64,000 nucleotides of DNA from Plectrocnemia conspersa (Eukaryota; Arthropoda; Insecta; Trichoptera; Polycentropodidae), in contig VTFK01000150.1 of the NCBI GenBank assembly GCA_009617715.1, positions 186,001-250,000 of the forward strand. Reading direction: 5' to 3'. Shown piece by piece: positions 27,201 through 36,779 of the stretch. The notes beneath the pieces are model-generated. The model made no database searches. It was not told the origin of the DNA and was given only the letters and a program-made list of their open reading frames with translations. The position numbers and the translations under genes were made by a program. How positions within the stretch are numbered: the first letter of the stretch is position 1; the number at the start of each line of letters is the position of its first letter.

Positions 27201-30200
27201 ACATCCCCTTGACTCGCTGTCTTGTGGAATTTAATTAAAAGTACCCCACATCCAAAATGGCGAAGTCGACGTTCGTCAGCCACACGACGGAATATTAAAC
27301 TCCATTCTCAGTGTTGTTAGAAAACATAAGTTAAAATTTGCTGAGTAAATTATTTTTATACCAAAATATATGTATATATGTTTGTTTATATATAATTTAT
27401 AAATTGTTAAAAAAAATACATTTATAAATTATATATAAACAAACGATATGATTTCTTAACCACTTAAACGCCAGCGACTCACTTGTTAATTTTTTTTTAA
27501 GCAAAATATATTTTAAATTAAGTTAATTAATTATTTACAAATATTTTCTTTTAATTAGTAAAGCTTCATTAACCAGTAAACCAAGTATTTTATATTTATT
27601 TTTAGAAAAATATACTGGCGCGTGAAGCGACTCACTAATTAGTCACAAGCGCTTAAAGGGTTAAGATTCGAGTATGTTTATATAATTTCTTCAGTGCTTT
27701 ATTTGGTTGTATCTATGACATAAAATATTGTGCTTAAGTACAGATAAACCTATTTGTAGAAATATTCCAAATAAGTTTTAGTTTAGTATATACCACCATA
27801 CATTTTTTAAAGCTGTTGATTCCCACGTGGAGCGATTTCTTCTTATCTGATTAATGTAGTATAACATATTTTTGCCATTTAAATACTTCCGACCTAGTTT
27901 ACTTTTTCTCATATATTTTACACAAAGCCCATAAAAATTAATTGCTTAGATTAATATAATAAGATTTTTAATTAAACGCATTTAAAGCTTATTTACATGT
28001 AATCAAAGTGAACAATTGTGCATATCACAATGTTGAATATACATACATACGAGCGAGGGGAAAACTGTCTATTGGGAGCTTGGGATCGTTTAAGCAACAT
28101 CTGCGACCGCTGTCCAATCAATCACAACCCCTGGCCCTTCTCGTGCAGTAGTTGTATATTAAAAAATAAATCAAAACAACTGATGTATAGAGATGTTCAT
28201 ACGCTGAAAATACTTTAATATAAAATATGCAAAAAATAACTTCAGAACGAAAAAATGCGCGTTAACCATAAAAATTCGCTTTGTAACGAAAGGGGGAGAT
28301 TTATATAAGCACGTACAAGCAGGAGGAATGCCTGTGGAATTTTTAAATTAATCTCAACCCCAATGTTATGTGTGTACAAATGAAGAATTCGCTTCATTGC
28401 ATTACAAATAATTTTCTATTGTGAGAATGGTGGTTGTTCTAACAAAGATAAATTTATCCAAGTATATAAAAATATTATTAATTATTTTTAACCTATTAAA
28501 TTTATATAAAAACATATATCGAACTTAAACATACTATTTCAACTAGCAACTACTACAGATAAGCTAATTTAATATTAATTTTAAATATATTATACAATAG
28601 AAGCAAAAATAACTAAGCGATGTTTAAAATAATACATTATTGGCGATTCGCGTTCTGTACGATACACTATTTCGTAGCGTACTCTAATATGGCACCATTG
28701 TCTGGAATCCAAATTGGAGAGAACTCAAAGAAAATTTCAAGGATATCTCTTCAAGAGAAAGTACGGAACGTACCCGTATTTGTATCGTTTTGCTAAGAGC
28801 GTTGGAATACAATTCATTGCATTCTTGGCGTAGCGTCTACTCAATGAAGCACTTTTTAAAGTTGCTAAGGGGCGATGTCAACAACCCGTCGATGCTCGGT
28901 GACTTTCAGCTGTCCAAGAGCTCTAGAGAGTCGCGATCGCGTTCCTTATTCCTGATCGTTGCGGCCGGGACGTCAGCGCTTGAAAACGTTTCTCTTGCAC
29001 GAGCCATCTAGCTTTTCAAGCTGGAAAAATTTATGTGGTGCTCATCTAGTTTAGGTGTGCACCATAAATGTTTCCATAATTATTTATTTTGTTGGGGAAA
29101 ACCTATCAAATCATTAAAGTCAGATTTGTAATAAAAATAAAAATAATAAAAATTTATTACACTCCGATGAATCTGACATATTTGATATGAACTATAAATA
29201 ATGAAAAGTTGTTATTACTGCTCTTATAGTAAATAATAATTTTAAATGTAAATGTGAAAAGTACTTAATTCGTAATTGCAATAATCTTCGTCTGATTCAG
29301 ATTCGAACATTTCAATCACGTCTTCGTTAACCGAGAGGAATTCTACAACTTTAAATTCGAGATCTGATTCATTGGAATAATTATATGTTTTGGCCATCGC
29401 TATAAATATGTTTTAATTTAAAGTTAGTTCATATAAAAATTATTTAACGAAGTTAAGTTAAAAAATAATTGAGAAGCGCAGAACTTTGACGTAACTCTCC
29501 CAACTGACGCACGATTGAAACGCCGTCTGATGCGTGTATCAGAGTGAGTCAGCACATGAGGCACCTTGCCCTAGCTCTCTCGCTCTGTCACACGTACTTG
29601 TGCATCTCTCCGTCCGATATACTCACCCATCTCTCTCTTGCGAAATTCTCTGACAAAGTAATATAGCATGGAATGTTTTATTCTCAACTAATAAATCCTC
29701 AATGTTTTTTTATAAATATATGATATTCTCTATGAGCTGAATTTAGTTAATTATTAGATGTTTTGAAATAATCATTATATAATAATCACTAATTCCGATC
29801 TTCCAGACTCGATAGAAATTGAATAACACATGGTTTCATGGAGGACTTTAACCCAGATCTTTCATGTATCATAATAATTATTGATTTATAGTACTTCTTT
29901 AAATAACAGTTTTGCTTTAAATCCAATATTAAAATATATATGAACACTAAAGGGAGAAACAGAGCAAAACAAGAACCTCAAACCTGAGGGTTCTGAAGTG
30001 CGAATACATAAACTAAAATATGAAAAGCATTTTGGTCTTGATAAACCATCCTATAAATATATTTATATAGATTATATTTTATAGGGCCTCCTGATAAGCT
30101 GCAACCAGATGTCAGCTGAATACTTGTTTATGACTGACAAGTTGTATGATGTCAAATTCGACACTGGAGATAAAGTCATTCAATGCGGTCGTCACAATGA

Positions 30201-30739
30201 CATCTTCAAACTGTGGTTGCAATGGAGAGCTAAGGTTGGTGGGACTCATCCTAAATTCATCATGTAATGTATTTTATTTAAAAAATAAATATTTAAATAG
30301 GGAACTCAAGGATTTGAGCTCCACATGGACAGACTCATGGATCTGACCCAATACATGGTGACCAAAATAAAAGCTCAGCCTGATAAATTCTACTTGATCT
30401 TGGAGCCTGAACTGGTCAACGTTTGCTTCTGGTATGTGCCAAGGAGACTACGTACAGTGCGTCATGATACTCGTCGCGAGGAAGAGCTTGGAAAGGTATT
30501 TTTTTTTATAAATTAGCAATTTTATTGCAGAACTTCATATTGATTATTAAATGCTTTTCTGTTAGATCTGCCCCATATTGAAGGGTCGCATGATGCAGTC
30601 TGGAACTTTGATGGTGGGCTATCAACCAGATGATCGTCGTCCTAACTTCTTCAGGAACATCATCTCTTCGGCTGCCGTGACCGAAAAGGATGTAGATTTC
30701 CTGCTGAATGAGTTGGACCGGCTTGGACAAGATCTGTAA
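6175..30739 (+). CDS. Gad1: Glutamate decarboxylase (12-exon gene)
   Basis: Makes GABA by alpha-decarboxylation of L-glutamate, using pyridoxal phosphate (PLP); expected to be cytosolic in GABAergic neurons. Coding exons: 6175-6250, 14355-14464, 14527-14653, 20592-20789, 20856-20974, 21036-21176, 21247-21357, 21431-21498, 26293-26371, 30085-30234, 30301-30495, 30566-30739. All junctions are GT-AG and the join is 1548 nt, giving 515 residues plus stop, close to the usual ~510 of insect Gad1. PLP residues seen: His212 in QCHYS, Asp294 in HIDAAWGG, Lys327 in NPHK. Tyr364 sits where the catalytic-loop tyrosine of animal GADs lies. There is no signal peptide or membrane segment, and no N-terminal cysteine cluster. 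The start at 6175 was chosen because the following residues align with the insect Gad1 N-terminus; an in-frame upstream ATG exists at 5993. The paralogue aspartate decarboxylase (black) is the main alternative; the [10 protein letters not shown] and [11 protein letters not shown] stretches favour Gad1. Confidence 0.96.
7085..7150. repeat. Repeat end shared with 12765-12840
   Basis: GCTGAGCGGGGGAGG, then ACAAATTCC and GGGGCCC, followed by CTGGAAAAAA. A diverged version of the same order occurs at 12765-12840, so both look like copies of one transposon terminus. Confidence 0.4.
8587..8830. other. GC-richer island in Gad1 intron 1
   Basis: Stands out from AT-rich intron; contains CGCCTCCCCGCCTCGG, a GAGAGAGAGG run and CCATGTTACTTCCGG. 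No splice-bounded exon or protein signature. Possible intronic enhancer; inference only. Confidence 0.3.
9678..9867. mobile_element. hAT-type MITE with 8-bp target duplication
   Basis: Ends CAGGAGTCGGCAG and CTGCCGACCCTTA are inverted copies, and the 3' part holds GAGCCGTATGCGGCTCGCGA, a hallmark of GTCGGCA-type hAT non-autonomous elements. It is flanked by ATCTAAGG (9670-9677) and ATCTATGG (9868-9875), an 8-bp duplication with one mismatch. 190 bp, no transposase. Confidence 0.8.
11849..11858. repeat. Terminal motif of CAGTGGCGTG-type element
   Basis: CACGCCACTG is the inverse of CAGTGGCGTG. The adjoining 11790-11848 has a subterminal GGGAGGGGAG patch. The opposite end was not located. Confidence 0.35.
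12765..12840. repeat. Repeat end shared with 7085-7150
   Basis: CTGCCGAGAGGGGAGGGAGG, AAAATTCCCGG, then GAGGCCCGACTCTGGAAAAAA, a diverged match to the intron-1 copy at 7085-7150. Confidence 0.4.
12884..12924 (-). pseudogene. LINE RT domain-A fragment
   Basis: The minus strand reads [11 protein letters not shown], matching the F-DF-KAFD-V box of non-LTR reverse transcriptases. Only this box is recognisable. Confidence 0.5.
14355..14464 (+). CDS. Gad1: Gad1 coding exon 2 (residues 26-62)
   Basis: Acceptor TTGCAG, donor AAAG|GTAAAT, out-phase 0. It encodes the N-terminal helical region, including [14 protein letters not shown] and NTNDRNEK, the conserved entry into the dimer-forming N-terminal domain of GAD. 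Confidence 0.95.
14527..14653 (+). CDS. Gad1: Gad1 coding exon 3 (residues 63-105)
   Basis: Separated from exon 2 by a 62-bp intron. It encodes [18 protein letters not shown] and the [13 protein letters not shown] motif that precedes the HPHFFNQL signature. The donor is ACAG|GTATTT, out-phase 1. Confidence 0.96.
15419..15990. repeat. Diverged tandem duplication, period about 274-288 bp
   Basis: Ordered matching blocks recur: CTGACtcTTTAATCT (15419) and CTGACaaTTTAATCT (15707); CGCTTTAATAAAAAT (15521 and 15805); CCaATGTGTGTC (15616) and CCcATGTGTGTC (15890); AACTGACCGT (about 15658 and 15956). Two units lie side by side in intron 3, with possible weaker flanking partial units. No coding. Confidence 0.65.
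16555..16805. other. GC-rich island in Gad1 intron 3
   Basis: Abruptly GC-rich (GCGGCAGCCTTCGCCGCCC; CCGGCGGCGGCCATCCGCG) inside very AT-rich intron, with open frames on both strands but no recognisable protein and no matching splice sites. Candidate enhancer or unannotated exon. Confidence 0.35.
18065..18360. repeat. Two diverged related units in intron 3
   Basis: GACTTGGCATATAGTTAA near 18080 and GACTTGCAATATAGTTAA near 18269 are followed by related GAATTTTTGA / GAATTTTGGT segments about 190 bp apart. Looks like an old duplication. Confidence 0.35.
20592..20789 (+). CDS. Gad1: Gad1 coding exon 4 (residues 105-171)
   Basis: Encodes [20 protein letters not shown] and [17 protein letters not shown], the substrate-pocket region typical of group II PLP decarboxylases, then the GDSILAPG loop. 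Acceptor ATCAG, donor CCAG|GTAAAT, out-phase 1. Confidence 0.97.
20856..20974 (+). CDS. Gad1: Gad1 coding exon 5 (residues 171-210)
   Basis: Encodes the PLP phosphate-binding loop [14 protein letters not shown] and runs to VMYTSDQ. Donor CCAG|GTGAGA, out-phase 0. It follows a 66-bp intron. Confidence 0.97.
21036..21176 (+). CDS. Gad1: Gad1 coding exon 6 (residues 211-257)
   Basis: Opens with [18 protein letters not shown]; His212 is the residue expected to stack on the PLP ring. It continues through VPSDERGRM and [10 protein letters not shown]. It lies between a 61-bp and a 70-bp intron; out-phase 0. Confidence 0.97.
21247..21357 (+). CDS. Gad1: Gad1 coding exon 7 (residues 258-294)
   Basis: Encodes [18 protein letters not shown], whose NATAGTT segment is part of the cofactor pocket, and ends exactly on Asp294 of the HID|AAWGG motif, the residue expected to pair with the PLP pyridine nitrogen. 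Donor GAT|GTAAGT. Confidence 0.97.
21431..21498 (+). CDS. Gad1: Gad1 coding exon 8 (residues 295-317)
   Basis: Short exon encoding [14 protein letters not shown] and the RGIE stretch. It ends at GAAAG|GTAAGT in phase 2, before the 4.8-kb intron 8. Confidence 0.96.
21546..21770. repeat. Fold-back-family repeat, two direct half units
   Basis: A 26-bp identical block is at 21577-21602 and 21741-21766 (core ATTGCTTTTGACGTGGATT). Between them lie GAGAAGGGATAATTG, TTGCGCTCCCCTATTGGTC and CCGAGCGTTTCACTGCGACG, all shared with the copies near 40.2 and 43 kb. Confidence 0.6.
21812..21842. repeat. Terminal piece of GACGTCATTT MITE family
   Basis: AAAAATCTGAAATGACGCCC followed by CTG is one inverted terminus of the family seen complete at 41308-41465. 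The rest of the copy is missing or too diverged. Confidence 0.5.
24229..24362. mobile_element. TTAA-type MITE (piggyBac-like), 134 bp
   Basis: Bounded by TTAA at 24225-24228 and 24363-24366. Ends CCTTTCTAATGCC and GGCACATAAACGG are imperfect inverted copies. No coding; in Gad1 intron 8. Confidence 0.5.
24438..24610. mobile_element. GACGTCATTT-family MITE copy (diverged)
   Basis: Starts CAGGAACGGACTTTCAG, has a 12-base G run (24463-24474), GGTCGTTTTTG, CATTAAATTACATGCATTTTT and a CCCCTTCCCCCCACC tail, in the same order as the copies at 36.1, 41.3 and 63.8 kb. Confidence 0.55.
26293..26371 (+). CDS. Gad1: Gad1 coding exon 9 (residues 317-343), PLP lysine
   Basis: Encodes [13 protein letters not shown] and [12 protein letters not shown]. 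The AAG of the NPHK lysine (Lys327), which forms the Schiff base with PLP, is at 26321-26323. The exon is isolated between two long introns; out-phase 0. Confidence 0.98.
27380..27444. repeat. Perfect 25-bp inverted repeat hairpin
   Basis: Arms 27380-27404 and 27420-27444 are exact reverse complements around a 15-nt loop. Outer bases read GTTTGTTTATATATAATT and its complement. It lies directly 5' of the TTAA MITE at 27460. Confidence 0.75.
27460..27660. mobile_element. TTAA-type MITE (piggyBac-like), 201 bp
   Basis: Flanked by TTAA (27456-27459 and 27661-27664). Ends CCACTTAAACGCC and GCGCTTAAAGGG are inverted near-copies, typical of CCCTTTAAGCGC-type termini. AGCGACTCACT also occurs near both ends as a direct repeat. 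Confidence 0.6.
28655..29070 (+). pseudogene. LINE reverse transcriptase C-terminal relic
   Basis: One frame reads [10 protein letters not shown], a stop, then [10 protein letters not shown] (the LEYGSIVW box). A second frame reads [20 protein letters not shown]. The first frame resumes with [24 protein letters not shown] and [12 protein letters not shown]. This order matches the post-RT tail of insect non-LTR elements. Frameshifts and stops show it is dead. It lies inside Gad1 intron 9, sense to the gene. Confidence 0.75.
30085..30234 (+). CDS. Gad1: Gad1 coding exon 10 (residues 344-393)
   Basis: Encodes [19 protein letters not shown], then a YDV...FDTGDK segment that contains the catalytic-loop tyrosine (Tyr364), then [17 protein letters not shown]. 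Donor is AAG|GTTGGT, weaker than the others. Confidence 0.97.
30301..30495 (+). CDS. Gad1: Gad1 coding exon 11 (residues 394-458)
   Basis: Encodes the start of the C-terminal domain, from [15 protein letters not shown] through [19 protein letters not shown] to REEELGK. Donor AAAG|GTATTT, out-phase 0. Confidence 0.96.
30566..30739 (+). CDS. Gad1: Gad1 coding exon 12 (residues 459-515, stop)
   Basis: Encodes [20 protein letters not shown], then [13 protein letters not shown], and ends LDRLGQDL followed by TAA at 30737-30739. The terminal RLG-DL is the usual C-terminus of animal GADs, so the protein is complete. Confidence 0.97.
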   Translation: MCPILKGRMMQSGTLMVGYQPDDRRPNFFRNIISSAAVTEKDVDFLLNELDRLGQDL

Positions 30740-30816
30740 ATTTTTAAAAAATATCATCAGGCGAAGGAACCTATTTTATTATTATTTGTGACTTTTAAAA
30801 AAATATTTTTTTGCAA

Positions 30817-30826
30817 AATAAATAAA
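30817..30826 (+). terminator. Gad1 proximal polyadenylation signal
   Basis: Two overlapping AATAAA hexamers (30817-30822 and 30821-30826) lie about 80 bp after the stop codon. Many further AT-rich A-runs follow, so longer 3'UTRs are possible. Confidence 0.5.
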
Positions 30827-30839
30827 TTATTCTTTACAT

Positions 30840-31579
30840 GTTTACTAAAAATATATGTATACACATTTAATTAATATTCTATATTTAAATTCAATTAACG
30901 AAGCGCGTCACTGTTATAAACGTAATTCGAGTTGAACTTGAATCGAAGAATATTTTTTATACTAAATTATTTACATTTATTTTACGGCTTGTTATCGATT
31001 GTTACGAACAAACATAAATTTACTTCTCATTAAAATATAGGTGTTATTCTAAAGCAAATCCTACATCGTTGTAATATATAACGACTTAGCTCTACTATTA
31101 TAATTGTTATTCAAAAATATTTTTAAATGACACAGTAGACGTGTACTGATTAGAACTTCATAATGTCATTTGGAAAAAATAGACATTATAAAATCTATAG
31201 ATTTCATACTACAGTTAAAAGAATCGAATATATAACATGAATATGCGCATGTGTATAAAATAAATACATGTATGGATTGCACTTGTTGAGTAGTTTGTAT
31301 GTCTAATATATTATTACTCTAATATACTTATAATATACATTAAAAAAATTAGAATTCATCAGAGTCATATCAATGTGCACATACTAATGAGTATGTTCTA
31401 TATATATATATATTATATTTTTTGTGTGTGTGATTGATGTAGTACACTATATGAAAAATATTTCTATAGTAATTTATTTTATTCAGACAGTAATTCTTTG
31501 CTTTTTTTCAATAATTTAAATAAAAATTATTTTAAATTGACATCTACGTGTGCTAGATAATTTATAAATATGATATAAT
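30840..31579. other. AT-rich 3' flank of Gad1
   Basis: Possible extended 3'UTR. No gene, repeat or RNA recognised apart from simple AT and GT tracts near 31400. Confidence 0.5.
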
Positions 31580-31930
31580 GAGCCGTGCTTACTTTTCTAA
31601 AGTTTTTAAAACAGCGAGTCGCCGGCAAGTATGAAGACATGAACGGCGCGCGGGGAGTTTCGACACAATTCGCTTGACGGTATATATGCTCAAAACGCAC
31701 TCTTTGGTATCTTTACTTGATTCTCTATTATCTAATATCTGGTCGATATATCGTAATTTTTTTTTTTTTAAATATGCACTTTTTATAGGAGAAATTGCCT
31801 TACTTTTCTCCTTGGCACGTTATTATTATATTCTTATATATAAATATATATTCTTGTTTTAAATATTTGCACTTTTTTCTTATACATTTTTTTAATACTT
31901 TTTAGCGTAAAAATTCCTAAGCACGGCTCT
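31580..31930. mobile_element. MITE with 12-bp perfect TIR
   Basis: GAGCCGTGCTTA (31580-31591) and TAAGCACGGCTC (31919-31930) are exact inverted termini. The interior has a GC-rich patch (31620-31670) and no transposase. The target duplication is unclear. Confidence 0.55.
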
Positions 31931-34020
31931 AAATAAATATAATAAAATATATCGCAAATGAAAAGGGGTAAGGATTGCATTTTCTTAAATATAATTTTAA
32001 TAGGTTTTCTATAAAAATATGTATCGAGAATAAATCAATAAAAATAAATAATAGCAGCTTTGTTATCGTCTCTCAATCTGTGAGTGTGATATGATTAAAT
32101 TTAATTATTCAATACGACTTTTGTGTTGTATGTATATAATTATCGTATATTATAGTTTGCAGTAGTTATATATTTTCATAATAATAAAAATATTATACGA
32201 ATTAGTTACGTGAATATAATTATTGAAATGATACTAACCGTTTTTAGTCGAACGCGACGAGAAAAAAAGCGAAACGAAACTGTCTCCCATTTTGCCAATT
32301 ATATGTGTACTTTGTATAAAAATTAAAGGAAAGAATTAATGATGTATTTATATTTATTATGTGTATTGTTCAAATGTTGTAACTCTGGTTTTTTGGTTGT
32401 TTTCGTTGTTATTTGAGGGTTGAACGTTGTTGCTTAGTGCTTAGAGCGATGGAAAAATACTTATCTATTAAAATACGAAATTTTAATAAGTGCTCCATAT
32501 TTTAGTTATTTATAGAGATTTCAAAAATCGTTAATTGAAAGTCTTTTCATTTTTAGTATGACGTTTATATTAAACGCGTTGCCTTGTCGCTATTTTAAAA
32601 TCAGGAGTAGTTCGAACGTTTAAAACGTTTCAAGAAAAAGTCCATAAAGAGAATGATAAAAATGTTATAAAAAAATTAAATATTTTATAATGTTATAACA
32701 ACCAAATATAGTTTAGGAATGAATATAAAGAAATGGAAAGTTAAGTGCTTAGTAAAAATATAAATAATAAGGGCTGCGTATAATAGATTTCTGGAATTGA
32801 TAAATACTTTATTTCTAATTATTATTTATTCTTAGTATTTTTATTTAATAATAAATAGTCTGAAATTGTAATGAAAAAAATAAATCATCGACCAAAATTT
32901 CATTTCATTATTTACACTATTATAACAGAAAAATATATATTATATTAAAATATAAAGAAAATTGTGTAATAACGCAATAAATTAAATATATATCGTAATT
33001 GATAATATAAACACATTTACACTTCCAAATTATAATACATCATTACGATAAGGAAATGCCTTTTTTTATAATCGTAGACTGATTTTTCACCAATGTTTTC
33101 TCAAAATTATGAATTGAGTTCTTCAGGTATAGATTTTTTTTAATATAATATATTTGGTCTGTAATGGTATTATTATATATAATATTTATCTCGTATTAAT
33201 GTGAAAATAGCAACTTAATCACATGTCTTCCATATATATACATATAACATAAGTTAGAATAATCGAATATAATTAATGTAAAACATAGAATAGTGTTATT
33301 TTTTTGTGTTAAATTGTTTAATAAAGTCAATAGTGAATTATTTGAATTATTTGTATCATCGAGGCATTAAAAAACAATAAAATATTTTTTGAACTTTTAA
33401 AAAAGTCAATATTTGTTTACAAAAACATTTATATTAAAGTAAAATATTTTTTAATAATAAGACTTTTCTAATCGAAGCTCATCATCGGTTGAAAAATAAT
33501 ATATTATATTAACTGTTGTTCTAAATAAATAAATGTATATGAATATTCAATTTACTCACTGTTAAATTTTCTTGGCAATGTTTATTCAAAATGTGGCTGT
33601 TTCACTATATGTGTAATTAAATGATATGTTAATGATAAATCAAAATAACTCTGTTCAATGTTTATGCTTTATATGTTTAATGTTATAAAAATTAAATCAC
33701 AAGTATCTTTGCCGTTCATGAAAATCGTATATTATATATGTATGTGAAGAAATAAAAATATCTATATATATATAATATTAATATAATTGAAGTTGAAATA
33801 AACTTCAATGTTGCTGTCGATGACAATAATTTGTAGGTTTAAAATGAATAGAGAATAATCAGTATTATTATTATTATTAGCTTGAATTATCCGTTGCCAG
33901 TTGTGAATAAAAAATACAAGTAGTATAAATGTAAACCATGGTTGAAATAAATTATTGGAATGTGTATGTAGTTGTTTTATTTATTAAACATCTATTTGAG
34001 CGAGCATTATTTAAATGTTA
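31931..34020. other. AT-rich intergenic
   Basis: Long AT-rich stretch with simple repeats; nothing recognised. Confidence 0.55.
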
Positions 34021-34034
34021 TCTATTACTAGTTT

Positions 34035-34755
34035 TGTGGGGACGACACATGCTCTTGTTTTTGGGGGACCTTATTCTTTAAATTCGCGAAGTTACTCAGA
34101 CCAAAAGTGATTATTTAGACAATAGCGCGATCACACAAAGTCTCTCGTTATGACTATTCCCTCGTGAATAGCACGCAAGGATTCTCCGGTGCATTGAATG
34201 AACATTTCTTTGTTACAAAATGGTCACGGGAAGACAAATAGCACCATAAGGCCACAACATTCCGTTACACAATATTTCGACCTCGGATATACATATCTAT
34301 CAAGAAAATGTCACTTTCTAAAGGCGTATACTTATTTCGTGTTCTAAGAAGCAAGTGCAGCGATTGGTTGGATGATCGCTGCATGATTGTGATTGGTTAG
34401 CAAACTTTGTAGGCCTGGATTCTTAAGCCTGGACTCTGACGAGGAGAAGGCAGTCACAAGCAGTCACCTGGCAGACTCCAGCAGACACTAACAGACGCCC
34501 GCCCGCCCGCCCGCGGACAACATACGGTCACGAGCGCTTACATCCTGAGAGGGACTCTTCCAAACGAGCACCACCATAGCAGAGAGGGATCATCCTCCGC
34601 TATACTGTTGCTGCCACACCACTTACAAGACATCATCCCTCCGCCAGCTTCTCCACCAGTGCTTGGAGAAAACATATGTAATATAATCTAATAAAATTCT
34701 CACTAGTTTCTACCTGCGTCTTACTGGCTGCCAAGTCGCACGTTTTAGGGTTACA
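34035..34755 (+). mobile_element. Solo-LTR-like unit
   Basis: A GC-balanced block in AT-rich DNA, beginning near TGTGGGGACGACAC and ending GGGTTACA. It contains promoter-like sequence, a (GCCC)n patch at about 34496-34513, and AATAAA at 34690-34695 followed by a U5-like tail. This is the layout of an LTR retrotransposon terminus. There is no internal gag/pol, and no convincing target duplication was found, so ends are approximate. Confidence 0.4.
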
Positions 34756-35532
34756 AATCCTTAAATAATCAAACTCAAATATCACAAAAAAACACCTTGA
34801 ATTGTAAGGACCACCCGTAATCGTTGCAGCGTGAAGGACTTGTTAAGAGGATATCATAAAACTAGTTGACAAACAAAAATATCTATCTAAGTGAACTTAT
34901 TTAAATAGTATCCATTACCAGTTTTAAAGACATGAAACTGACAATTGCATAAGGAGCTTAAATTGCTCCGCCGAAAGAATTAAATATTTCATAGAACGAC
35001 AGTGTGGCCATTTTTTACTGATTCCGGCGTAGCGTTGGGGCAAGGCGAGCGAAGCTTAGGCTCCGCGCTTTAAGGAGTTCCACTAGATTTTTTTTGTTAC
35101 TTTTACAAATATTTTTTTTTACTCGTTTTCCTCGTTTTACTCGTGCCTATTTTATTTCTAATTTTATAAAAGGTCGTCTTGCATGAAAACACGTGCAGCT
35201 ATTGTTGTTGTTTTCAAAATAAAATTACTTTTATATTGGTTGTTAACGGCACAGATTGTTAGTGTCTAGTATTTCTTATGCTAGTTCCTCGATTTAGGCC
35301 AGCAACCTGGTTTACTCTTATTTTTCTATACATAAGTTATTTTTTTTAGAAAAAAAAAGACAAAAAAACGTGGATATTATAATATTAATTTATTTTATTT
35401 TGTTAATAAAATATTTTGAAATTTATTATTTAAGATTTATAATTAACTGGTAAAAAATATTTTTTTTTAAAACAACCTTTTCACTTCAATCGTCAGACTT
35501 TGTCCAACTAATCCGTCACATTGAATCACCAA

Positions 35533-35910
35533 CAGGACCGGCCCGAGAATGTTCACCGCCCTGGACTCTCAAATACACAAAAATCATTCGGAATATTTTT
35601 CCTATGAAAGCTAAAAAGAAAAAGAAAATCACAGAGTTTGTTTTCCATCTTATATTTTTTTATCTGAGAAGATTAACGGAGAACAGTTTTAAATATAAAA
35701 GGTCGTCATGAAAAATTTTGTTCTTTTGTTTTCGTTTGAGGAGAATGAATTTCTGCCAGAGTTAAAAAAATATCATTTAGAAAGTGTTGTTTAGATACTG
35801 TCTCCGGAAAATGTTCGAGAAACCGAAGAGATATCGATACCGTGCTAAATAGAATCAAATACCGGCTCTAATTGGAGTAATTGGCGTCCCTTTTGGAGCT
35901 GACGCCCCAG
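35533..35910. mobile_element. CAGGRCCGGYCCGAG-type element, copy 1
   Basis: Starts CAGGACCGGCCCGAGAA and has GC-rich TTGGCGTCCC and GACGCCCCAGG near its far end. Shares its first 17 bases, with two mismatches, with the element at 37850. Ends are approximate. Confidence 0.4.
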
Positions 35911-36092
35911 GAGATTAATTAAGGTTATAATCTATTAATCAGTCACTGATTAATTAAGGGTAAAATCTATTACAGCAAAATCAAATTGTATCCTTTATTA
36001 AAAATGTATACGGTAGGCGAATAAAAAGCTGATAAACAGTATTATGTTATCGTTGTTGATATTCTAAAATATTTAAAACCATTTTTAATTAT

Positions 36093-36252
36093 GGGCATCA
36101 TTTCAGCTTTTTCAGGGGAGGAGGCAAAATTGACTAGTCAGTGGTCGTTTTTTTAATATTTCGATTGTATTAACATTTATAGTATTTTATTAAATGATAT
36201 GCATATTTCTGGCCAAATTCAAGGGAGGGTAAATGCCCCCAAAAGACGTCCT
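36093..36252. mobile_element. GACGTCATTT-family MITE copy
   Basis: TCATTTCAGCTTTTTCAGGG, GTCAGTGGTCGTTTTTTT, CTGGCCAAATTCAAGGGAGG and CCCCCAAAAGACGTCC match the other copies in order. The outermost bases have decayed. Confidence 0.55.
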
Positions 36253-36779
36253 TTTATGAAATCGCTTATTTAAAAAATTGCATTTATTAAATTCGTCCCT
36301 AATATTATTGACACATCATAATACCATCTGTTGAATATTAAGGAAAATAATATAATGAAAGGTTTGAAACTTTACTTATTTATTATCTTAAATATTATTG
36401 TATTTCTAACTTAATTCAGAAAATTTATTTTATTTATTTAATTATATTTTTACTATAAATTATTTATGGATAATAAATAAAATATAATATCTTCAATATA
36501 AATTTATAAGGTAATAATTTATTCTTATTATTTATTTAGTTACGCGCATATCCAACAGATGCCTCTGCTAAGCCGCTCTCACTAAACTGTCAAAATTAAT
36601 GACTCATCGCGATAACATTTCAGAATTAATTACCCGTTTTACATACCAAACTGCGATAAAAAACAAAAATTTTCATTACTCATGAAAATGTATGCATACG
36701 TTTTGAGACTGTAAATAAATAAATAATTAACGAGCATAATATATTATGTAAACGCATATCTTTAATAATAATGTATATA

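Larger units (their letters stand above)
26372..30084 (+). other. Gad1 intron 9 (3.7 kb)
   Basis: Phase-0 intron. It holds a perfect hairpin (27380-27444), a TTAA MITE (27460-27660), a LINE RT C-terminal relic in the same orientation as the gene (28655-29070), and a C/T-rich stretch at 29510-29650 (CTCTCTCGCTCTGTC type). The rest is AT-rich. Confidence 0.85.
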
